A stretch of DNA of 64,000 nt from Aplysia californica (GCF_000002075.1 NW_004797570.1:364384-428383); one strand, 5' to 3'; shown: positions 1-13,154, numbered from the stretch's first letter. A program made the numbers and translations. Notes: generated from the letters alone by a model not told the origin.

Positions 1-290
1 CTCTCTCTCTCTCCATGTCTCTCTCTCTCCATGTCTCTCTCTCTCTCTCTCTCTCTCCATGTCTCTCTCTCTCCATGTCTCTCTCTCTCTCTCTCTCTCT
101 CCATGTCTCTCTCTCTCCATGTCTCTCTCTCTCTCCATGTCTCTCTCGCCGTGTCTTTGCCTGAATGTCCGTATGTCTGTGTGTCTTCTCTCCCTCCTCC
201 TGTCTGTCTGTCTGCCTGTTTGTCTGACTGTCTCCTGTCTCTCTCGACGTGTCTTTGCCTGTGTGTCCGTCTGTCTGTCTGTCTTCTCTC
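1..290. repeat. CT-rich microsatellite/minisatellite
   Basis: Nearly pure CT dinucleotide runs are broken at intervals by CCATG, giving a loose unit of CT repeats plus CCATG. From about 150 the array decays into CTGTCTGTCTG and CTCCCT variants. Long open frames here encode only Ser/Leu runs and are artefacts of the repeat. It runs off the left edge of the window. Confidence 0.95.
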
Positions 291-724
291 CCTCCCCCCC
301 TTTTTTTCTCCCTCCCCATCCCCTTTCTCTCTTTCCCCTCCTATCAATCCTTTTAACACCCTCAGCCCTCAGCTCCCTCCATTAACCAATTTTTAATCCT
401 TCTTACTTCCCTATACTAACCATCTCGCATTAGCCACCCCAACCCCTTCCACTAACCCTCCTAAAGCTTTTTCGCTTTCGCGTGTTATTGGGGGAAAAAA
501 ATCTGCTTCCTCACCTCGATCCTTCAACCTTCATCATCCCCCTTCAACAACCCCCTCGACCTTATAATTTACATTCACTATGATTCACCAAGCCTCTTTT
601 ATTTCAACGCCTTCCATCCCAGACCAGAATCGCCTCCATCAGTTATAACTGTCCCATCTTCTTCTCCTATACCCACTAACCTTTTTTTCTTTGTCAGTCC
701 CTACATCGCATCGATCATTTCGCC
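291..724. other. pyrimidine-rich gene-free stretch
   Basis: C- and T-rich sequence with no coding frame, RNA gene or transposon that I can recognise. It separates the CT array from the LINE. Confidence 0.6.
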
Positions 725-2392
725 TCACTTTCCTGTGTAAGCTCCTCCAGTCCCAGGTTCACGTCCCGGAAGGTGGAAACTGGACAAAGTAGGGGATTGC
801 TGGGTTCAACGAAGTACAGTGTGGCTTTATGCCACTGAGGCGTCACGCTAGCCGTGAAGGAGAACCCGGGTCACCCCGAAAAGTTGCAGGCTAACGGGGC
901 TCTGGTGAAACTGTGACAGGCCTAGCAAGTCGGCAGCGGATTATTTACTGCTAAAAAAAAAACCAACGAAAGAAAGAAATGGATTGATACAGACAGAAAA
1001 CGACTTGGAAACGTTAAAGGATTACGAGAAAGGATTTGTACTCTTGAAAAACTGGAGAATACCAATACTTGGACTGTCGGATTGCCGTTTAAAAGGAAGT
1101 GGGACCAAGAAAATACATGATAATATTCATGGTGTGGGATTCATATAATCAACCTGACACGGCAGAAAGAGTTATAAGTTATAGAGAAAGAATTAATATT
1201 AGAAAGGATCTTGAAAATCAGAATACAGAAAGCGCAATAAAGGGAATCTACCATCCAAGTTTACGCCCCACTGTAACGACACATAAGCAAGGGAAGATAA
1301 AGAAGAATTTTTTCAAAAGTTGGCGGACACCATTGACAGCATACCTGATGAGGAGGAACTAGTCATAATCGGAGACTTCAATAGACACGTAGGCCCAAGA
1401 AGAACACCATGGGAAAACTACCTTGGACCACACGGTGATACCAGTTTAGATTGTAACTATAATGGGGAACAACTATTAGCTCTCAGTGCAGAGTATGAAT
1501 TATACATCACAAATACTTTTTATCAGCACAGGCCAAGTAAACTCAGTCGTGGTACAAATGGAACAACCTAGAAATTTCCTCACAGATCGACTTCATACTG
1601 AGGCGAATCGCCCATAGAACAAAAACGACTGAAGCGAGATCAACCCCAAACATCACCTTTGATACAGATCACCGACCAGTGATGATGACGAGCGAAGAGA
1701 AAAAAAGACCCATGCGAAAACAGAAGAAGAAACATTAAGATAAGAGAAAATTAATTTACGAAAACTCAATGAAGAGGGCAATGTGCAGAAAGTTGAGGAC
1801 GAGCTTACAAAGAGACTAGAAAACCAAGACATCAGTTCGATGAACGTTGAAGAAACATGGACTCTCTTTAAAAACTTGCTAACAGAAACACTGATAAAAG
1901 TACATGTATGTGGAAAGAAGAGAATTGGGAGAGGATATATTAAAGGAACACCATGGTGGAATGACAACGTTAAAGAGGCCATCAAAGAAAAGAAGAAACT
2001 TTTTCAGAAATGGAAAAAATCCAAGGACGAAAACGACTACACGCAATACAGACTAGCAAGAAAAAACTGCAAGAGTTGTTCCGACGACCACAGAAGTGCC
2101 TCGGGACCGGTTGCGAACGACGATAACGATAACCTGTAAGCATACAAGTTAGCCTGCTTTGACTATGAAAGTTAACTTTTACGAAGATTATTGGCCACAT
2201 TCCTTTCACTGTTTTGAAAATATGATAGCATAGACGTAGGGTAACAAACACACTAACAATGTCATCACTTAGAAGCGGCCCCCATGTGATTTTTCGGCCT
2301 ACTTTTATTAAATGCTAGGGACGAAGATGACGAATTATTTCCAAATTTTTGGTCATTCTATGCGAGGAGTTGGGAATGAGGGTTGTGTCCTG

Positions 2393-2416
2393 CCCCCCCC
2401 CCCCCCCCCCCCCCCC
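2393..2416. repeat. poly-C tract
   Basis: Uninterrupted run of C inside the retroposed insertion, likely variable in length. Confidence 0.95.
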
Positions 2417-2580
2417 AGGACAGCCTGGCGGGGATCTAGAGTAAGCACCAAACAAACTTAACACTAAGACTAATACGCACGTCATCTCCTACATTCCTAC
2501 ATCAGAACATCATCATCGCCAACATAAATAATCATCCTCATGCTCACCATCACAATTACCATTACCGTCACCATCGCCAA

Positions 2581-2632
2581 CAACATCATCATCATCATCA
2601 GCATTATCATCATCATCATCATCATCATTACC
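2581..2632. repeat. (CAT)n microsatellite
   Basis: Trinucleotide CAT/ATC repeat with one GCATT interruption, inside the retroposed insertion. Confidence 0.9.
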
Positions 2633-4646
2633 GACTCAACAATTCCCCTTTCATATAACAATCTGCACCATTACTTTCTTTTTACGTAACCAACAAAAAC
2701 GGGCACCAAAATCAGGACACGGGAAAAAAAAAGTTGTTAGAGCATAAAAAATGAATTTTGGACAAAATACGGAGAACACCAAAGCGAACTGTGCCATAAA
2801 TAACCACGTGACTTCTACTGAAGTGTAAAATCAATGAGGCCCAGAGAAAAACCGTACGACCCAACAACTATAATTAATTACAAAACAGGAAACCCCATTA
2901 TCAACCGCTCCAAAATTAAATCTAGATGGAGGGAATATTTCTCAGAACTCTTGAACACCACTCAAAAGCAAACAAACAAAAAATTCCAACCAAGACACCC
3001 AGGGGAAAAAGAACCAACAATCCTACCATCACAGATCAGACAAGCAGTTAAAACCAGCCCAAAAAAACAGAAGCGCGGGAATAGATGAGCTCACCACGGA
3101 GACCATCCAAGCATGTGGTGAAACTGGAATAACTTGGCTCACAAAAATCTTCCAGAAAGCATGGACAGAAAGAAAAGTTCCCGGCGACTGGCAAAACGCG
3201 GTCAAAGTACCAATTTGGAAGAAGAAAGACAGTAAGAGAGACTGTGGAATGTATAGAGGCATTTCTCTGCTAAGCCAGGAGGGCAAGATGTTCGCCAAGA
3301 TATTGGAATGGCGGACAAGACACAAAGTTGAACCATTTCTGAGTGAGGCCCAAATGGGATTTAGAAAGGGAAGAGGATGCACCGACGCAATATTTGCCCT
3401 ACAACAAATGTGCGAAAGGGTTATAGAACACAACAGGGAACTAAATATAGAATATATCGACCAGGAGAAAGCGTTCGACAGAGTGAATAGAAACAAGCTG
3501 TGGAAAGAACTCGAAAACTACACTCTAAGAGGCCAACTTCTAGATAACATCCGTGCCATTTACGAGAACAGCATAATTACAGTAAGAACGTCAGAGGGAC
3601 TCACAGAATGGTTCGAGATAACATCTGGAGTAAGACAAGGTTGTGTCCTATCACCACTACTATTTATCATATACAAATACAAGGATAGAATTGCAAAAGA
3701 GGCCAACACAGAATCAGACGCCCTAAATGAATTACTATTCACTGATGACCAAAGCCTGGCACACAAAGATGAACGGAGTCTCCAACACCACACCACCAGA
3801 TTAAACGAAGAATGTAACAACTACGACATGAAGATCAGCATCAACAAAACAAAGACAATGAAAGTAAGCAGAAAGCCAGAACCACCCAGGATACACATCA
3901 ACAACAACAGTCTCTGACAGGTCCAAGAATTTAAGTACCTTGGAAATATATTCACAGAGGATGGGCGGCTGAACGCAGAAATTGAAACACGAGTACAAAA
4001 GGCCAATAATGTTAATTACCAGCTTACTCCACTACTGAAACATCCTAACATCCCCATGACAACAAAACTCAAAATGTTCAACACCATATTCATCCCAACA
4101 CTCACTTATCAATGCCAAAGATGGACCACGAACAAGACATTAGAGCAAAGAATTACAACATGTGAAACACGATGCCTTAGAAAAGCATAAACAAGACCAG
4201 GCGAGACAAAATTAGAAACTCAGTAATCCGAGAAATGGTGGGCACAAACGATGTTATGCATCACACCCAACACCAAGGATCAAATGGTTCGGACACCTCC
4301 TACGATTACCAACACATCATCCAGCATAACGTGCCTACATCCCAAAATTCGATGGCAACAAGGCTAGAGGGTGACCGAGAAAGACCTGGATGGATGGAGT
4401 CAGGGAAACACCACGGCATCCCTCAGACCCAAGCTCTCCGGCTGGCGACAGAGAGACGTCTCTTTCTTCCCGCGACATCCAAAAGGGTATAAGCGGCGGA
4501 TAAAAGTAAAAGTAAGTAAGTGTAAGCTCTGTCCAGCTTTATCCAGCCCCCCATCTAGCCTATTCCACCCATTTCTGTCGTTCTTCCCCCCTCACCAGCC
4601 CCCATCAACCCGTTCATCTCCCTTCTTCCTTCCTCCCATGCATCAG

Positions 4647-5306
4647 GTCAAGGATATGATCACCCCCAAAAGGATGTCCATAGGCGTGACGTGTGTCTTC
4701 CTGGTCTTCCCCGCCTCTTACATCCCTGTGTTCATCGTGCACAAGATCGACTGGAGATTCGACCCCGTGAACAACCAGACACGCCTCATGGCGGCCTTCA
4801 CCTCAGACCGCGAGCATGTACGAGCTGTCAGCTACTACATCAACGACGTCGTACTGCCCACAGTGTGCATTCTGGTCGTTCTAGCGTGCACTCTGATCAC
4901 AAACGCCAGTCTCCGTTCTAGCGCCCGCTGGAAGAGAGAGAAGATGGGGTCTTCTCGCACCGTCAAAGACGACAACAAAAACAGCAATAAAACCAAAACC
5001 AAGATAGCGTCGTCCGTGTCGAACGCGGCGGGGCGGGAGAACCGTGTGGCGCGCATGGTGCTGCTCATTTCCGCCATGTTTGTCGTCTGTTTCTCCCCAT
5101 TCGTTCTGCTGCTGTACGTACGGTTTGTCTACCCCGAGATCGGCATGTGGGAAGAGCAACACAACCTCTACATCTGTCTCTACGGCATCGTCTTCACTCT
5201 GGAGATGGCAAACTCGATCCTCAACGTCTTCGTCTACTACGGGATGAGCACCAGGTACAGGGAAACCTGTCTACAGATCTTTTGTTCCTCCAGATCGAAT
5301 AAGTAG
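4647..5306 (+). CDS. Class A GPCR, chemosensory type: 3' terminal exon (TM4 to C-terminus)
   Basis: A splice acceptor (TTCCTCCCATGCATCAG) precedes an exon open to a TAG at 5304-5306. The frame starts in intracellular loop 2 (VKDMITPKR). TM4 follows (about residues 10-32 of the exon), then extracellular loop 2, TM5 (INDVVLPTVCILVVLACTL), a basic loop 3 rich in Lys/Asn/Ser, TM6 (RMVLLISAMFVVCFSPFVLL) and TM7 ending NSILNVFVYYG, a variant of NPxxY. The tail SxRYRETCLQIFC matches the lineage-expanded molluscan chemosensory receptors such as those of Aplysia. No ligand can be inferred. TM1-3 should lie on an exon left of the window; the intron would then hold the LINE, which ends about 130 bp before the acceptor. 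It could be an orphaned pseudogene fragment, but no stop or frameshift is seen. Confidence 0.82.
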   Translation, partial: VKDMITPKRMSIGVTCVFLVFPASYIPVFIVHKIDWRFDPVNNQTRLMAAFTSDREHVRAVSYYINDVVLPTVCILVVLACTLITNASLRSSARWKREKMGSSRTVKDDNKNSNKTKTKIASSVSNAAGRENRVARMVLLISAMFVVCFSPFVLLLYVRFVYPEIGMWEEQHNLYICLYGIVFTLEMANSILNVFVYYGMSTRYRETCLQIFCSSRSNK

Positions 5307-6165
5307 GTGCGAGTGCAGGTGACGAGGAGTAAGACGAGGAGGATGTCTTTTGGCGAGAAACGGTACGCCACTGTGATCCTCAGAAACTTCGTGTATTGCC
5401 TAAGGATTTTCATACTATACGCACTCCTCCATTCTTCTGCACCTGAAGAAACACAGTAGATACATTCTGTTGTCTATTTTGCACCCCACATTCTTTCTTA
5501 TTCCAGAATAAGCTCGCCTCAGTTCAAAGCATTGTACTTTGTTTTCGCTACTCAACACCAGTCATATACCTCAACTATTAAAACAAAACTCAGGTTTGGC
5601 TGGCTGTGTGTGGATCTCGCACTCTGTGTCCATCTGTGCACAGATGTCAGTTTATATAGTTATTAAATGTAAAATGTTGTGATAAGTGCAGTCAAGCCAG
5701 TTATTAAAGTTTATTTGTTGAAAAATCAGATTCTTTTCAAAACTCCCTGGCCTCCATCACCGTAGTTAGTAGCTTATATCTTGGAGCTTATACTACCACT
5801 GGTAAGAGATTTTTGGCGCTCATACATCTTTGTAAACCCCCCCCCCCCCACTCCTCAATCAAATGCCACCAGTGCTAGAATCGACAACAGAAATAGTCAT
5901 ACAAACAGCAAACAAAAGGAATAAGGAGAAAGAGGAGGAGGAATAGGAAAAGGAAGAAGAAGAGGTACAGGGGTTAGAGGTTAAAGAGGAAAAGCAGGGG
6001 AGGTGAAGGCATGAGGTGGCTTAGAGGTTGAACAGGCAGTGGAAAGAGAGAAAATATGCTAGTTAAGTTTGTGTCCAAATGTTTCACTCCACACGTCCAC
6101 ACATGGACAAATATTATGTACGATGGCCACAGTAGCAGACCCCTGTATTCATCATCATCATTTTA
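5307..6165. other. GPCR 3' UTR and gene-free DNA
   Basis: Probably begins with the GPCR 3' UTR; an ATTAAA at about 5703 could serve as poly(A) signal. A poly-C tract sits at about 5837-5850 and a purine-rich GAGGA run at about 5920-6040. Nothing else was recognised. Confidence 0.5.
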
Positions 6166-6929
6166 CAGTGGGTGTCGCATTCAACGAGGTTGCCGGGATC
6201 GGCTTGTTGTCCTCGTTGGATCCCACCTCTCGTTGAACGCGACTGAGGCTAAAGTAAAGAAAGGAGACCAATTATTATATTACACGATGTACCACTACCA
6301 GTAATTAAAACAGTTGTTCCCCCTGATGACGAAAATCTCAAACAGCATCAGTCAGCGTGCGCGTGTTTGAGCTGTGATCTGACCGTTATTTCTGCATTTT
6401 TAATTATTTTTTTTTGCGGAACACTTTTCGTGTGGAAACATACCCTCTCACATCTAGGCCTAGATCAACATAAAGTGAAGGCGGGAGCTTGGATTTTCTG
6501 ATCAGGGGAAGAAAAGAAAATTGAAAAAAATGAAGGTCTCGATCTAGACCTATCCATCCAGAATTCATCCAGTTTCACACAGCCCGCATTGCGTTCCCAC
6601 TCACCCCTACCGTAGGCTAACCCTCGCCCATCCTCTTGGCTTTGGGGCCCATATTACGAGGCACATTAGATAGATCTAGCAATACAATGTGTTAGGAATC
6701 GAAGATGGGCCTTGTGCTTCGCGTGAGATGGAGAGAAAGGAGAAATATTCTTCGCTTTTGGGACCACTAATTTCTTTTTTTGGTAATGGCGACATCGTTG
6801 AAAGTGACTTTGGTCTGTTTGCAACCTCGTTGGATCCGACGTACATTTACAAAGAGATATAGAGGACAAAATCGGGGATTAAAGAATGCCTCGTTGGAGC
6901 CGACTTCTCGTTGAATGCGGCACTCACTG
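6166..6929. mobile_element. Tc1/mariner-like MITE, 764 bp
   Basis: Terminal inverted repeats CAGTGGGTGTCGCATTCAAC at the left and its near complement ending GGCACTCACTG at the right are each bordered by TA (6164-6165 and 6930-6931), the Tc1/mariner target duplication. Subterminal copies of CTCGTTGGATCC and CTCGTTGAA occur inside both ends. No transposase frame is present, so it is non-autonomous. Confidence 0.8.
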
Positions 6930-8262
6930 TATTCATAAATCTGCAACCACACATCATTATCAACATTACCAACCTCCTCCCTCCTCCTAAAAAATTACCA
7001 GTACTACAAATAAGAACAGAAACATTCACTTGAAGATAAAAAGAACAAGGAGCAGAAGGGTGGAGAAGAACGAAGAGCTGGAGAAAAAGAAACCACAAAT
7101 GTATTGTTTTAGTTTTAAGGGAGTTGTTATGGAGGGAGTATCTCTCCATGGGTCCACACATAACCCAAGACAATGGTCACAGAAACAACCCCCTGTTTCT
7201 TTCGTGCGTTCGCAGACATACACACATATGGGCAGGCATGCGCGCACACACACACACACATATATATGCAAAACAAGACAGCATGTTAGAGTTAAAAGGT
7301 AAAACTTTAATAATTTTAACTTGTAAACATCACAGATAAGCTATGGCAGTGCACCTGGACAGTGCCATTACATTGCACACTAAAACAGTGCATCTGACAC
7401 AATATACACAGAGAACTTTCTCCAGTAACGCAGTGAGCTGGGTGCTAAGAAGAGAGAATCACAGCGTCGAGGCACAAGTTCTGAGCCACCAGTTACACAA
7501 CTAAGGAGTAAATCAGCAGTGTACAAGAATAAAAATTTATATTCCACCGAGTCCTGAGCTGTGGTTAACGATTCTTGTGCTGAAGATAAACATTTTCAAA
7601 GGGGAAAAAAATGAATGAATTTATCAAAATGACTTAAATTAAGTTAAATTGCATTGTTTGTCTTTCCTATCAGTAACTTAAGGCTATTTTCCATTTCATC
7701 AAATAAGCCCGAGTGCTCAAATTTCAAAGCCTTTTTGAGAAATATTATAAACTGACATGAATTCTAATGCACACAAAAAATGTAAAGAAATGTAACATCT
7801 AGTCTAATGAATATATTTCTCGAAAACAAAAAAAATTGAGGCTTTAGGCGTCTCTGCCTGGTCAGAGGGAGAAACAACCTGTAAACCATGGTACAGAACC
7901 CAACTGTGATTAGAACCATCAAAGGAACAATCTCTTTCTCATCACAGAAAAAAACTTGCTATCATCACTTGAGAGTCTCTAAGGCTCTTGAACATTCTAG
8001 GAAAAAACGAAAAAGAAAACCACCCAAAACTAATATTACATTTACCAAACAGATTCTGAGGCTTTAAGTCTGATGTCAAAGCTACACATGTCCTGTGAAG
8101 CCTTGTTGAAAAGATTCAACACAAAAAACCCCCCATTACACACACTCCAAAACACCAGGGAAAAGTCCGTTTTTCAGACTATAAATCAGCAATCCCCCTT
8201 TTTTCTTTGTTCAATACTGTCTGAATCTTAGAGGAAAGAAACAGCATTGGCGTGAGGGCTGG
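6930..8262. other. MLH3 3' side and gene-free DNA
   Basis: The MLH3 3' UTR (minus strand) should begin just below 8263. A minus-strand ATTAAA at about 7304-7309 is a possible poly(A) signal, which would give a UTR of roughly 950 nt. A (CA)n/(TA)n patch lies at about 7240-7266. No other gene was seen. Confidence 0.45.
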
Positions 8263-8310
8263 TTATTGGTTTAGATGTTGAGCTATCTTCCACAGCCTGG
8301 GCTTCCTTAT
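8263..8310 (-). CDS. MLH3: MLH3 exon 14 (C-terminus and stop)
   Basis: The acceptor TATTTTCAG is followed by IRKPRLWKIAQHLNQ and a TAA at 8263-8265. It continues the vertebrate-like LEQE...KPNLTKLRKMAQ ending but stops earlier than the human protein. Confidence 0.88.
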   Translation of the reverse strand: MRKPRLWKIAQHLNQ

Positions 8311-11300
8311 CTGAAAATACAACAGACAAAACAAAATCCAGGCTTTCTCAAATACTCGCAAACACAAGTTCTTGAAAAAGTCAAGCACTACAAACATAGA
8401 GTCTTGAGATATAATTTGCACTTATTCTCTCCTTGGGCCAATCAGTTGTGTCATCTGAACTGGCCCACAAGCCGTCATAAATATTTCATAGTAACTGTAA
8501 CAGTTTAGTAGAGCTGTGTAAGTCTAAAATAACTAATCTTAAGAAACACAGTGAGCAAGTGTCAAGAAGGCCCCAAAACAGAAATAAACACTTTCTGTGC
8601 CAATGTCATATGTGATTTTGCTCTGTAAACTTGCACAATATTAAGACATGATGCAAGAGTGTTTCCGAGCAATCTTTTCATGCACAGTTAATGATTGTTA
8701 CAAATGATAAGAAACTTTTCAGTACACGAGTCCTGTCAGAACACGTCTCATACTAGTACATATGCTGGACTGAGGAAAGACCACTGAACTATGACATTTC
8801 AGTATGCTGGTACTGGTTCATATCAATGTTAGCTATATCTTTATACCACCCAGGTAGGCACTTATTCAAAGCCCATTAGACGTTGGTAATCTAGTGGTTA
8901 GGCTCTCAGACACTCAACCTTATGGCCAAGGGTTTGAATCTCATTAAAAACTCTACGATATGTCCCTGGGAAAGGCACTCCACACAAATTTACATCAGTT
9001 CACCCAGGTGGGAATTTCTACAAAACCATTGACAGCAGAAGATCTTATCAGTCTGTTCGTGTTGATAATCCGCAGCTTGCACTGTATACTTTCTGGGAAG
9101 CCGAAAATGTTTCAGTTTCAGAGTATTCTTGTAGGGTCTGCTGGGATACTAATAATTGTAAAGCACAAAGAGTATGTTGAAGAACATGGATGTCTACTAA
9201 ATAAATAATAAATGCAATTATTATACTCAATACTGGTGAGACCCACTGGTTTACCTGAGAGGATATCTCCTGCTCTAGAGCGGTGAAGTCCACTATAGGT
9301 GCTACTGAAGGCCGTCCATGGGCACACTGAAAAGGCAGACGACAGGCAGACAGCGAGGAAAGCAGATCCCGACACTGAGAAGTCTTCAGCGGGTCGCCAA
9401 ACTTGACAGCACCTGTGGCAGGTAGCCGTAAAGATAGACGTAACTATGGAGCTTATCAATGGACTCTTGTCAAGTTAAAGATATATACATGGTATACATT
9501 ATGATACTTCCTTTTAAAAAAAAAATTCTTAGCTTCAATGTGCATTTTTCAAGAAACGCGCACTGTATCACCCACAATTTTAGATCTAGACCGAGTCACT
9601 TTCCAAATCAAGATTGTGGCTCAAATCTCTCTAAAGAGCCTGATTTTTCTGCATTCAACCTCACTATCAGCTTCCCTAAAGTTGCCAATCTTAATTTTTG
9701 GCATGATGACAGAGATGGATCAACATTTTTTTAAATGACAGTGATACAAAAATTTACTCGAATTCTAAATGACAGTTCAAATTTAACTCTGGCAGTTAAA
9801 GAAAACACACAAAATCAATTCTAGGAGTTAATAGCAAGGACATTACACACTAAAAATGGGCCATGTATGCTTTCCCCATTATATATTATATTCTGACAAA
9901 TGTGTATAGACAGATAAAATATATTGATACATACTGCAAATATACTCTCTGCCTTCTTTCGTTTTCAATGGATCTGACCCATTTCAAAATATTTTTAAAC
10001 ACTCTGCTTCCATCACGTGACAACAACAACAACATCAACAACCGACAAGTGACCATCCTTCCACCAAACTATAGTTTCATAATTGTCACAAACACAGACA
10101 AGACATCTTACCATGACATGCTTGTGAGCACAGGATCTGATGAATGGCTAGAGGTAGACGGCCACATGCGCCGTTGGTGTTTCTTAACAGCTGAAGATAA
10201 ATGGTTTTGTCTGTTTTAGCGGTAATAGTTTTACAGCGCTTGCACAACACAATAAGGTCATAAAACTGCCGAAGATTAGAGTGAGGTGTTACAAGAAAGT
10301 AACAAACACAAAAAAGGATGAGAGATCAGGACGATAGATGTTCGATAGTAAAGAAGGAGCAAACCAAACCAGAGCACCCGCCAACCACCCACAAAGATAA
10401 ATGGTATCATTTTTTAAAAAATCAATGTGTACCACATACTTATATATTTACCCTGCAACACACCATGAGATATAAGTGTCTACACAGTAGCCTACACACT
10501 GACAGATGATTTACACACACTGGCCTAAAAAGATACACAGCATAACAAACAGACAAAAAGTGACAAGTAAAAACAGTGCTCACTGATGGAAGATAGACAT
10601 ACAAAGGTCTTAAAGGTACAAAACATACACAAACAAACAACAATAGTAAACAACATACACAGTGGCAGACAAACAGCCAACAGGCATACAACAAACAAGC
10701 ACTTTTTGACAACAAACACACACTGTCTCACACAGCAAACAAATACACAACACATACTGGTGGTCACACAGCTAACACAAGATACACTATTAGAAACAAA
10801 GCTAATGGAAACAAAACAGCCAGCCAAACAGCTAATACTACCTCCACTGACAGTCACACAGCTAAATCTAAATTTCAATAAGCGCAAATACAACATCCAC
10901 TAATAGTCACATAGACAGCAGTTGACCATCACATACTGACAGTCACACAGACAACAGCTAAGACAACACACGGACAATCATACAAACAACAGCTAATCTA
11001 ACCCAATACACACTATGACTAATGGTCATACAGTCATACAGATAACTACTAACGAAACAGACACAAACAACAACAGTCAACATAACACACACTGACAGTC
11101 ACAAAGCTACCAGGATACTCACATCCGTGTGTTCTTTCACCAGGTTCTGAAACAGATAAAACAGAAAAGAACAAAAGAACATAGAAGGAGCTGTCAATAA
11201 ACTAATACCTTTGCCTAACAGCGCAGTATGACAAATTTTTCAACCTGAATTTAGAACCTTCACATGTCAGACAATGTTAGCACAAATACATACAAGTGCC

Positions 11301-13080
11301 AGCAATTCAAGGTCAAATATTCTGCTGCATCTGTGCTTGTCAAATGACAAGTGACCATTTCCATGTCTCTGAATCCCCCCACCCCTCCCCCATCTAAAGC
11401 AATGAACGTTCAGTCACCAGATTCTGACATCATATTACCAAAGTCTTGTGAAGTTGACTGGACAAAGACTGCGTTTTGTTAGTTTTTTAATAGTATTAAC
11501 AAATACACATTTTATCCCCTTAAGTGAGGACAGTACGCTGGGATAAAAGTAAGTTAAGGAACCAACATTTTTGTCTTTGTCTTTACTATTCAATGTGTCA
11601 CTAACATTGGTAGATGAACTAGTGTATTATAAATTTTGACCACTGAAATGTAGTCAATTAAACAAAAGTTAATCGAGAAGCTCAGGATAGACATCCCAGG
11701 ACTAACAATTCTCAAAACTATCACAAGAACAGGAATGAGAAACCACTGCAGAATACAGCAACGATATGGATATGTTCTGTTGTTCCCGCATACTCCACAA
11801 AAATAGAGAGCTCACCAGGATATGTCCTATATACGGTCTTTTGGGTCTTGATAGACAATCTAAAAGAAGTATGCAAGATACAACTTTGCCTGGGCAGTAC
11901 ACGTAGAGAGAGCAGATTGCTAAAGTACAAATCCCCTCCCTTCAGATCTTTCTTTCCTCAACATGCTCCAAATGTGTTCCAAAATAATATACACTTGATA
12001 AAAAAACAGAGACTTGAGAATGTTCTCATACATCATACAAAGCCAGACAAAACTACCTGGATAAGTTCTGGGGTCCCGTACACTTTGCTGCGCCTGAGGT
12101 CAGCGACATCCTTCTCTACCATGCAGGCTGGCACAGACGTGATGTGAATTGTGTCTCTCTTACCCCGATCCATTCTGAAACTGATACCTGGTGATTTGTA
12201 ATGAAAAAAAAACCTCCAGTATGTGTCTTGTACAAGTTGACATTTGAATAGGAACAGTGTGTAGAGAACTAATGCTTCAATATTGTCACACAAGGAGCAG
12301 TTTATTGATGTGGTACAGTCACACAGTGTGCAGTGAGCCATTGACTCAGTTCTGTCACACAGCGTATAGTGAACTAATGACTAAATATTAAAACAATGCG
12401 GGTAGTGAGCTAATGACTTGGAGCCAACAAATCAATATTTTCACTCTGTGCGTAATAAATGAACCAATGACTCGGTACTGTTACACTGTGTATAATAAAC
12501 TAATAACACGATATTGTCACACAGGGTGCAGAGGGGCTTAGAATCAATCTTGTCACACAGTATGTAGGGAACTTATGATTCTGTAAACTGCATGGTCATG
12601 TAGGGTGTACTGATTTAACTACTGAGTTTTTAAATATTATGGTAGATTATCTATCAATATCACACCAGTAAGAGTTCTCTGGAAACCAACAAGTTCACAA
12701 CTACAATCAAGGGACAGTTACGATCTAGACTGTCACAATCAGAAGACATTTTGACTTAGAGCTGTTGAAATAATTACCTCACACAAGACACAAAGCTAAG
12801 GTTGCGGAGATGAACAACAACAACAACAGCACTTTATTCTTCTTTTAATCCAACACTATACAGAACCGAAACCTAACTTTGATACCCCCAAGGAAGGAGA
12901 AAGAGAGGAAAGCTGAGATTTACAAGGGAGCAAGATCTAGAGGCAGATCTCAGGTATATAAGACACAGCTGGCTGGAGGTGGAGACAATCACCCAGAACA
13001 GAGACAGGCGGGGTTCTCTTTTTGGCAGCCCATACACAATAAAAGGGTGAAAGAGGCGCATGATGATGATGAAGATGATA

Positions 13081-13154
<74 letters not shown>

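Larger units (their letters stand above)
2081..2731 (+). mobile_element. Retroposed insertion inside the LINE, with target duplication
   Basis: AGTTGTT occurs at 2074-2080 and again at 2732-2738, immediately after a run of eight A. LINE-like peptide reads on each side of these duplicates (KNCKSC on the left, KNEFWTKYGEH on the right), so the 651 bp between are an insertion. The A tail plus 7-bp duplication fits reverse-transcribed integration. Inside are a C21-24 run (2393-2416) and CAT/ATC repeats (about 2581-2630). I do not recognise the source RNA. Confidence 0.75.
725..4520 (+). mobile_element. Decayed APE-type LINE (RTE-like), about 3.8 kb
   Basis: This is a non-LTR retrotransposon copy. 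A G/C-rich 5' leader (about 725-950) precedes an endonuclease/exonuclease/phosphatase segment (1320-1571, with IIGDFNRHVG, the metal-binding DFN motif). A connector follows (1783-2080), then a reverse transcriptase segment (3249-3917, with RKGRGCTDAIFALQQ and GVRQGCVLSPLLF). The catalytic box reads FTDD, where FADD is usual, so the copy is unlikely to be active. The region downstream keeps the typical C-terminal ending (translated CQRWTTNKTLEQRITTCETR, about 4110-4170). The 3' end is AAGT-rich (about 4495-4520). The reading frame is broken in several places and a 651-bp insertion interrupts it. The clade is not certain; RTE-type is my best guess from the motifs. Confidence 0.88.

Noticed and set aside
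31-396. Open frames of 108-121 codons at the left edge
   Set aside because: They translate the CT repeat into Ser/Leu strings; no protein family.
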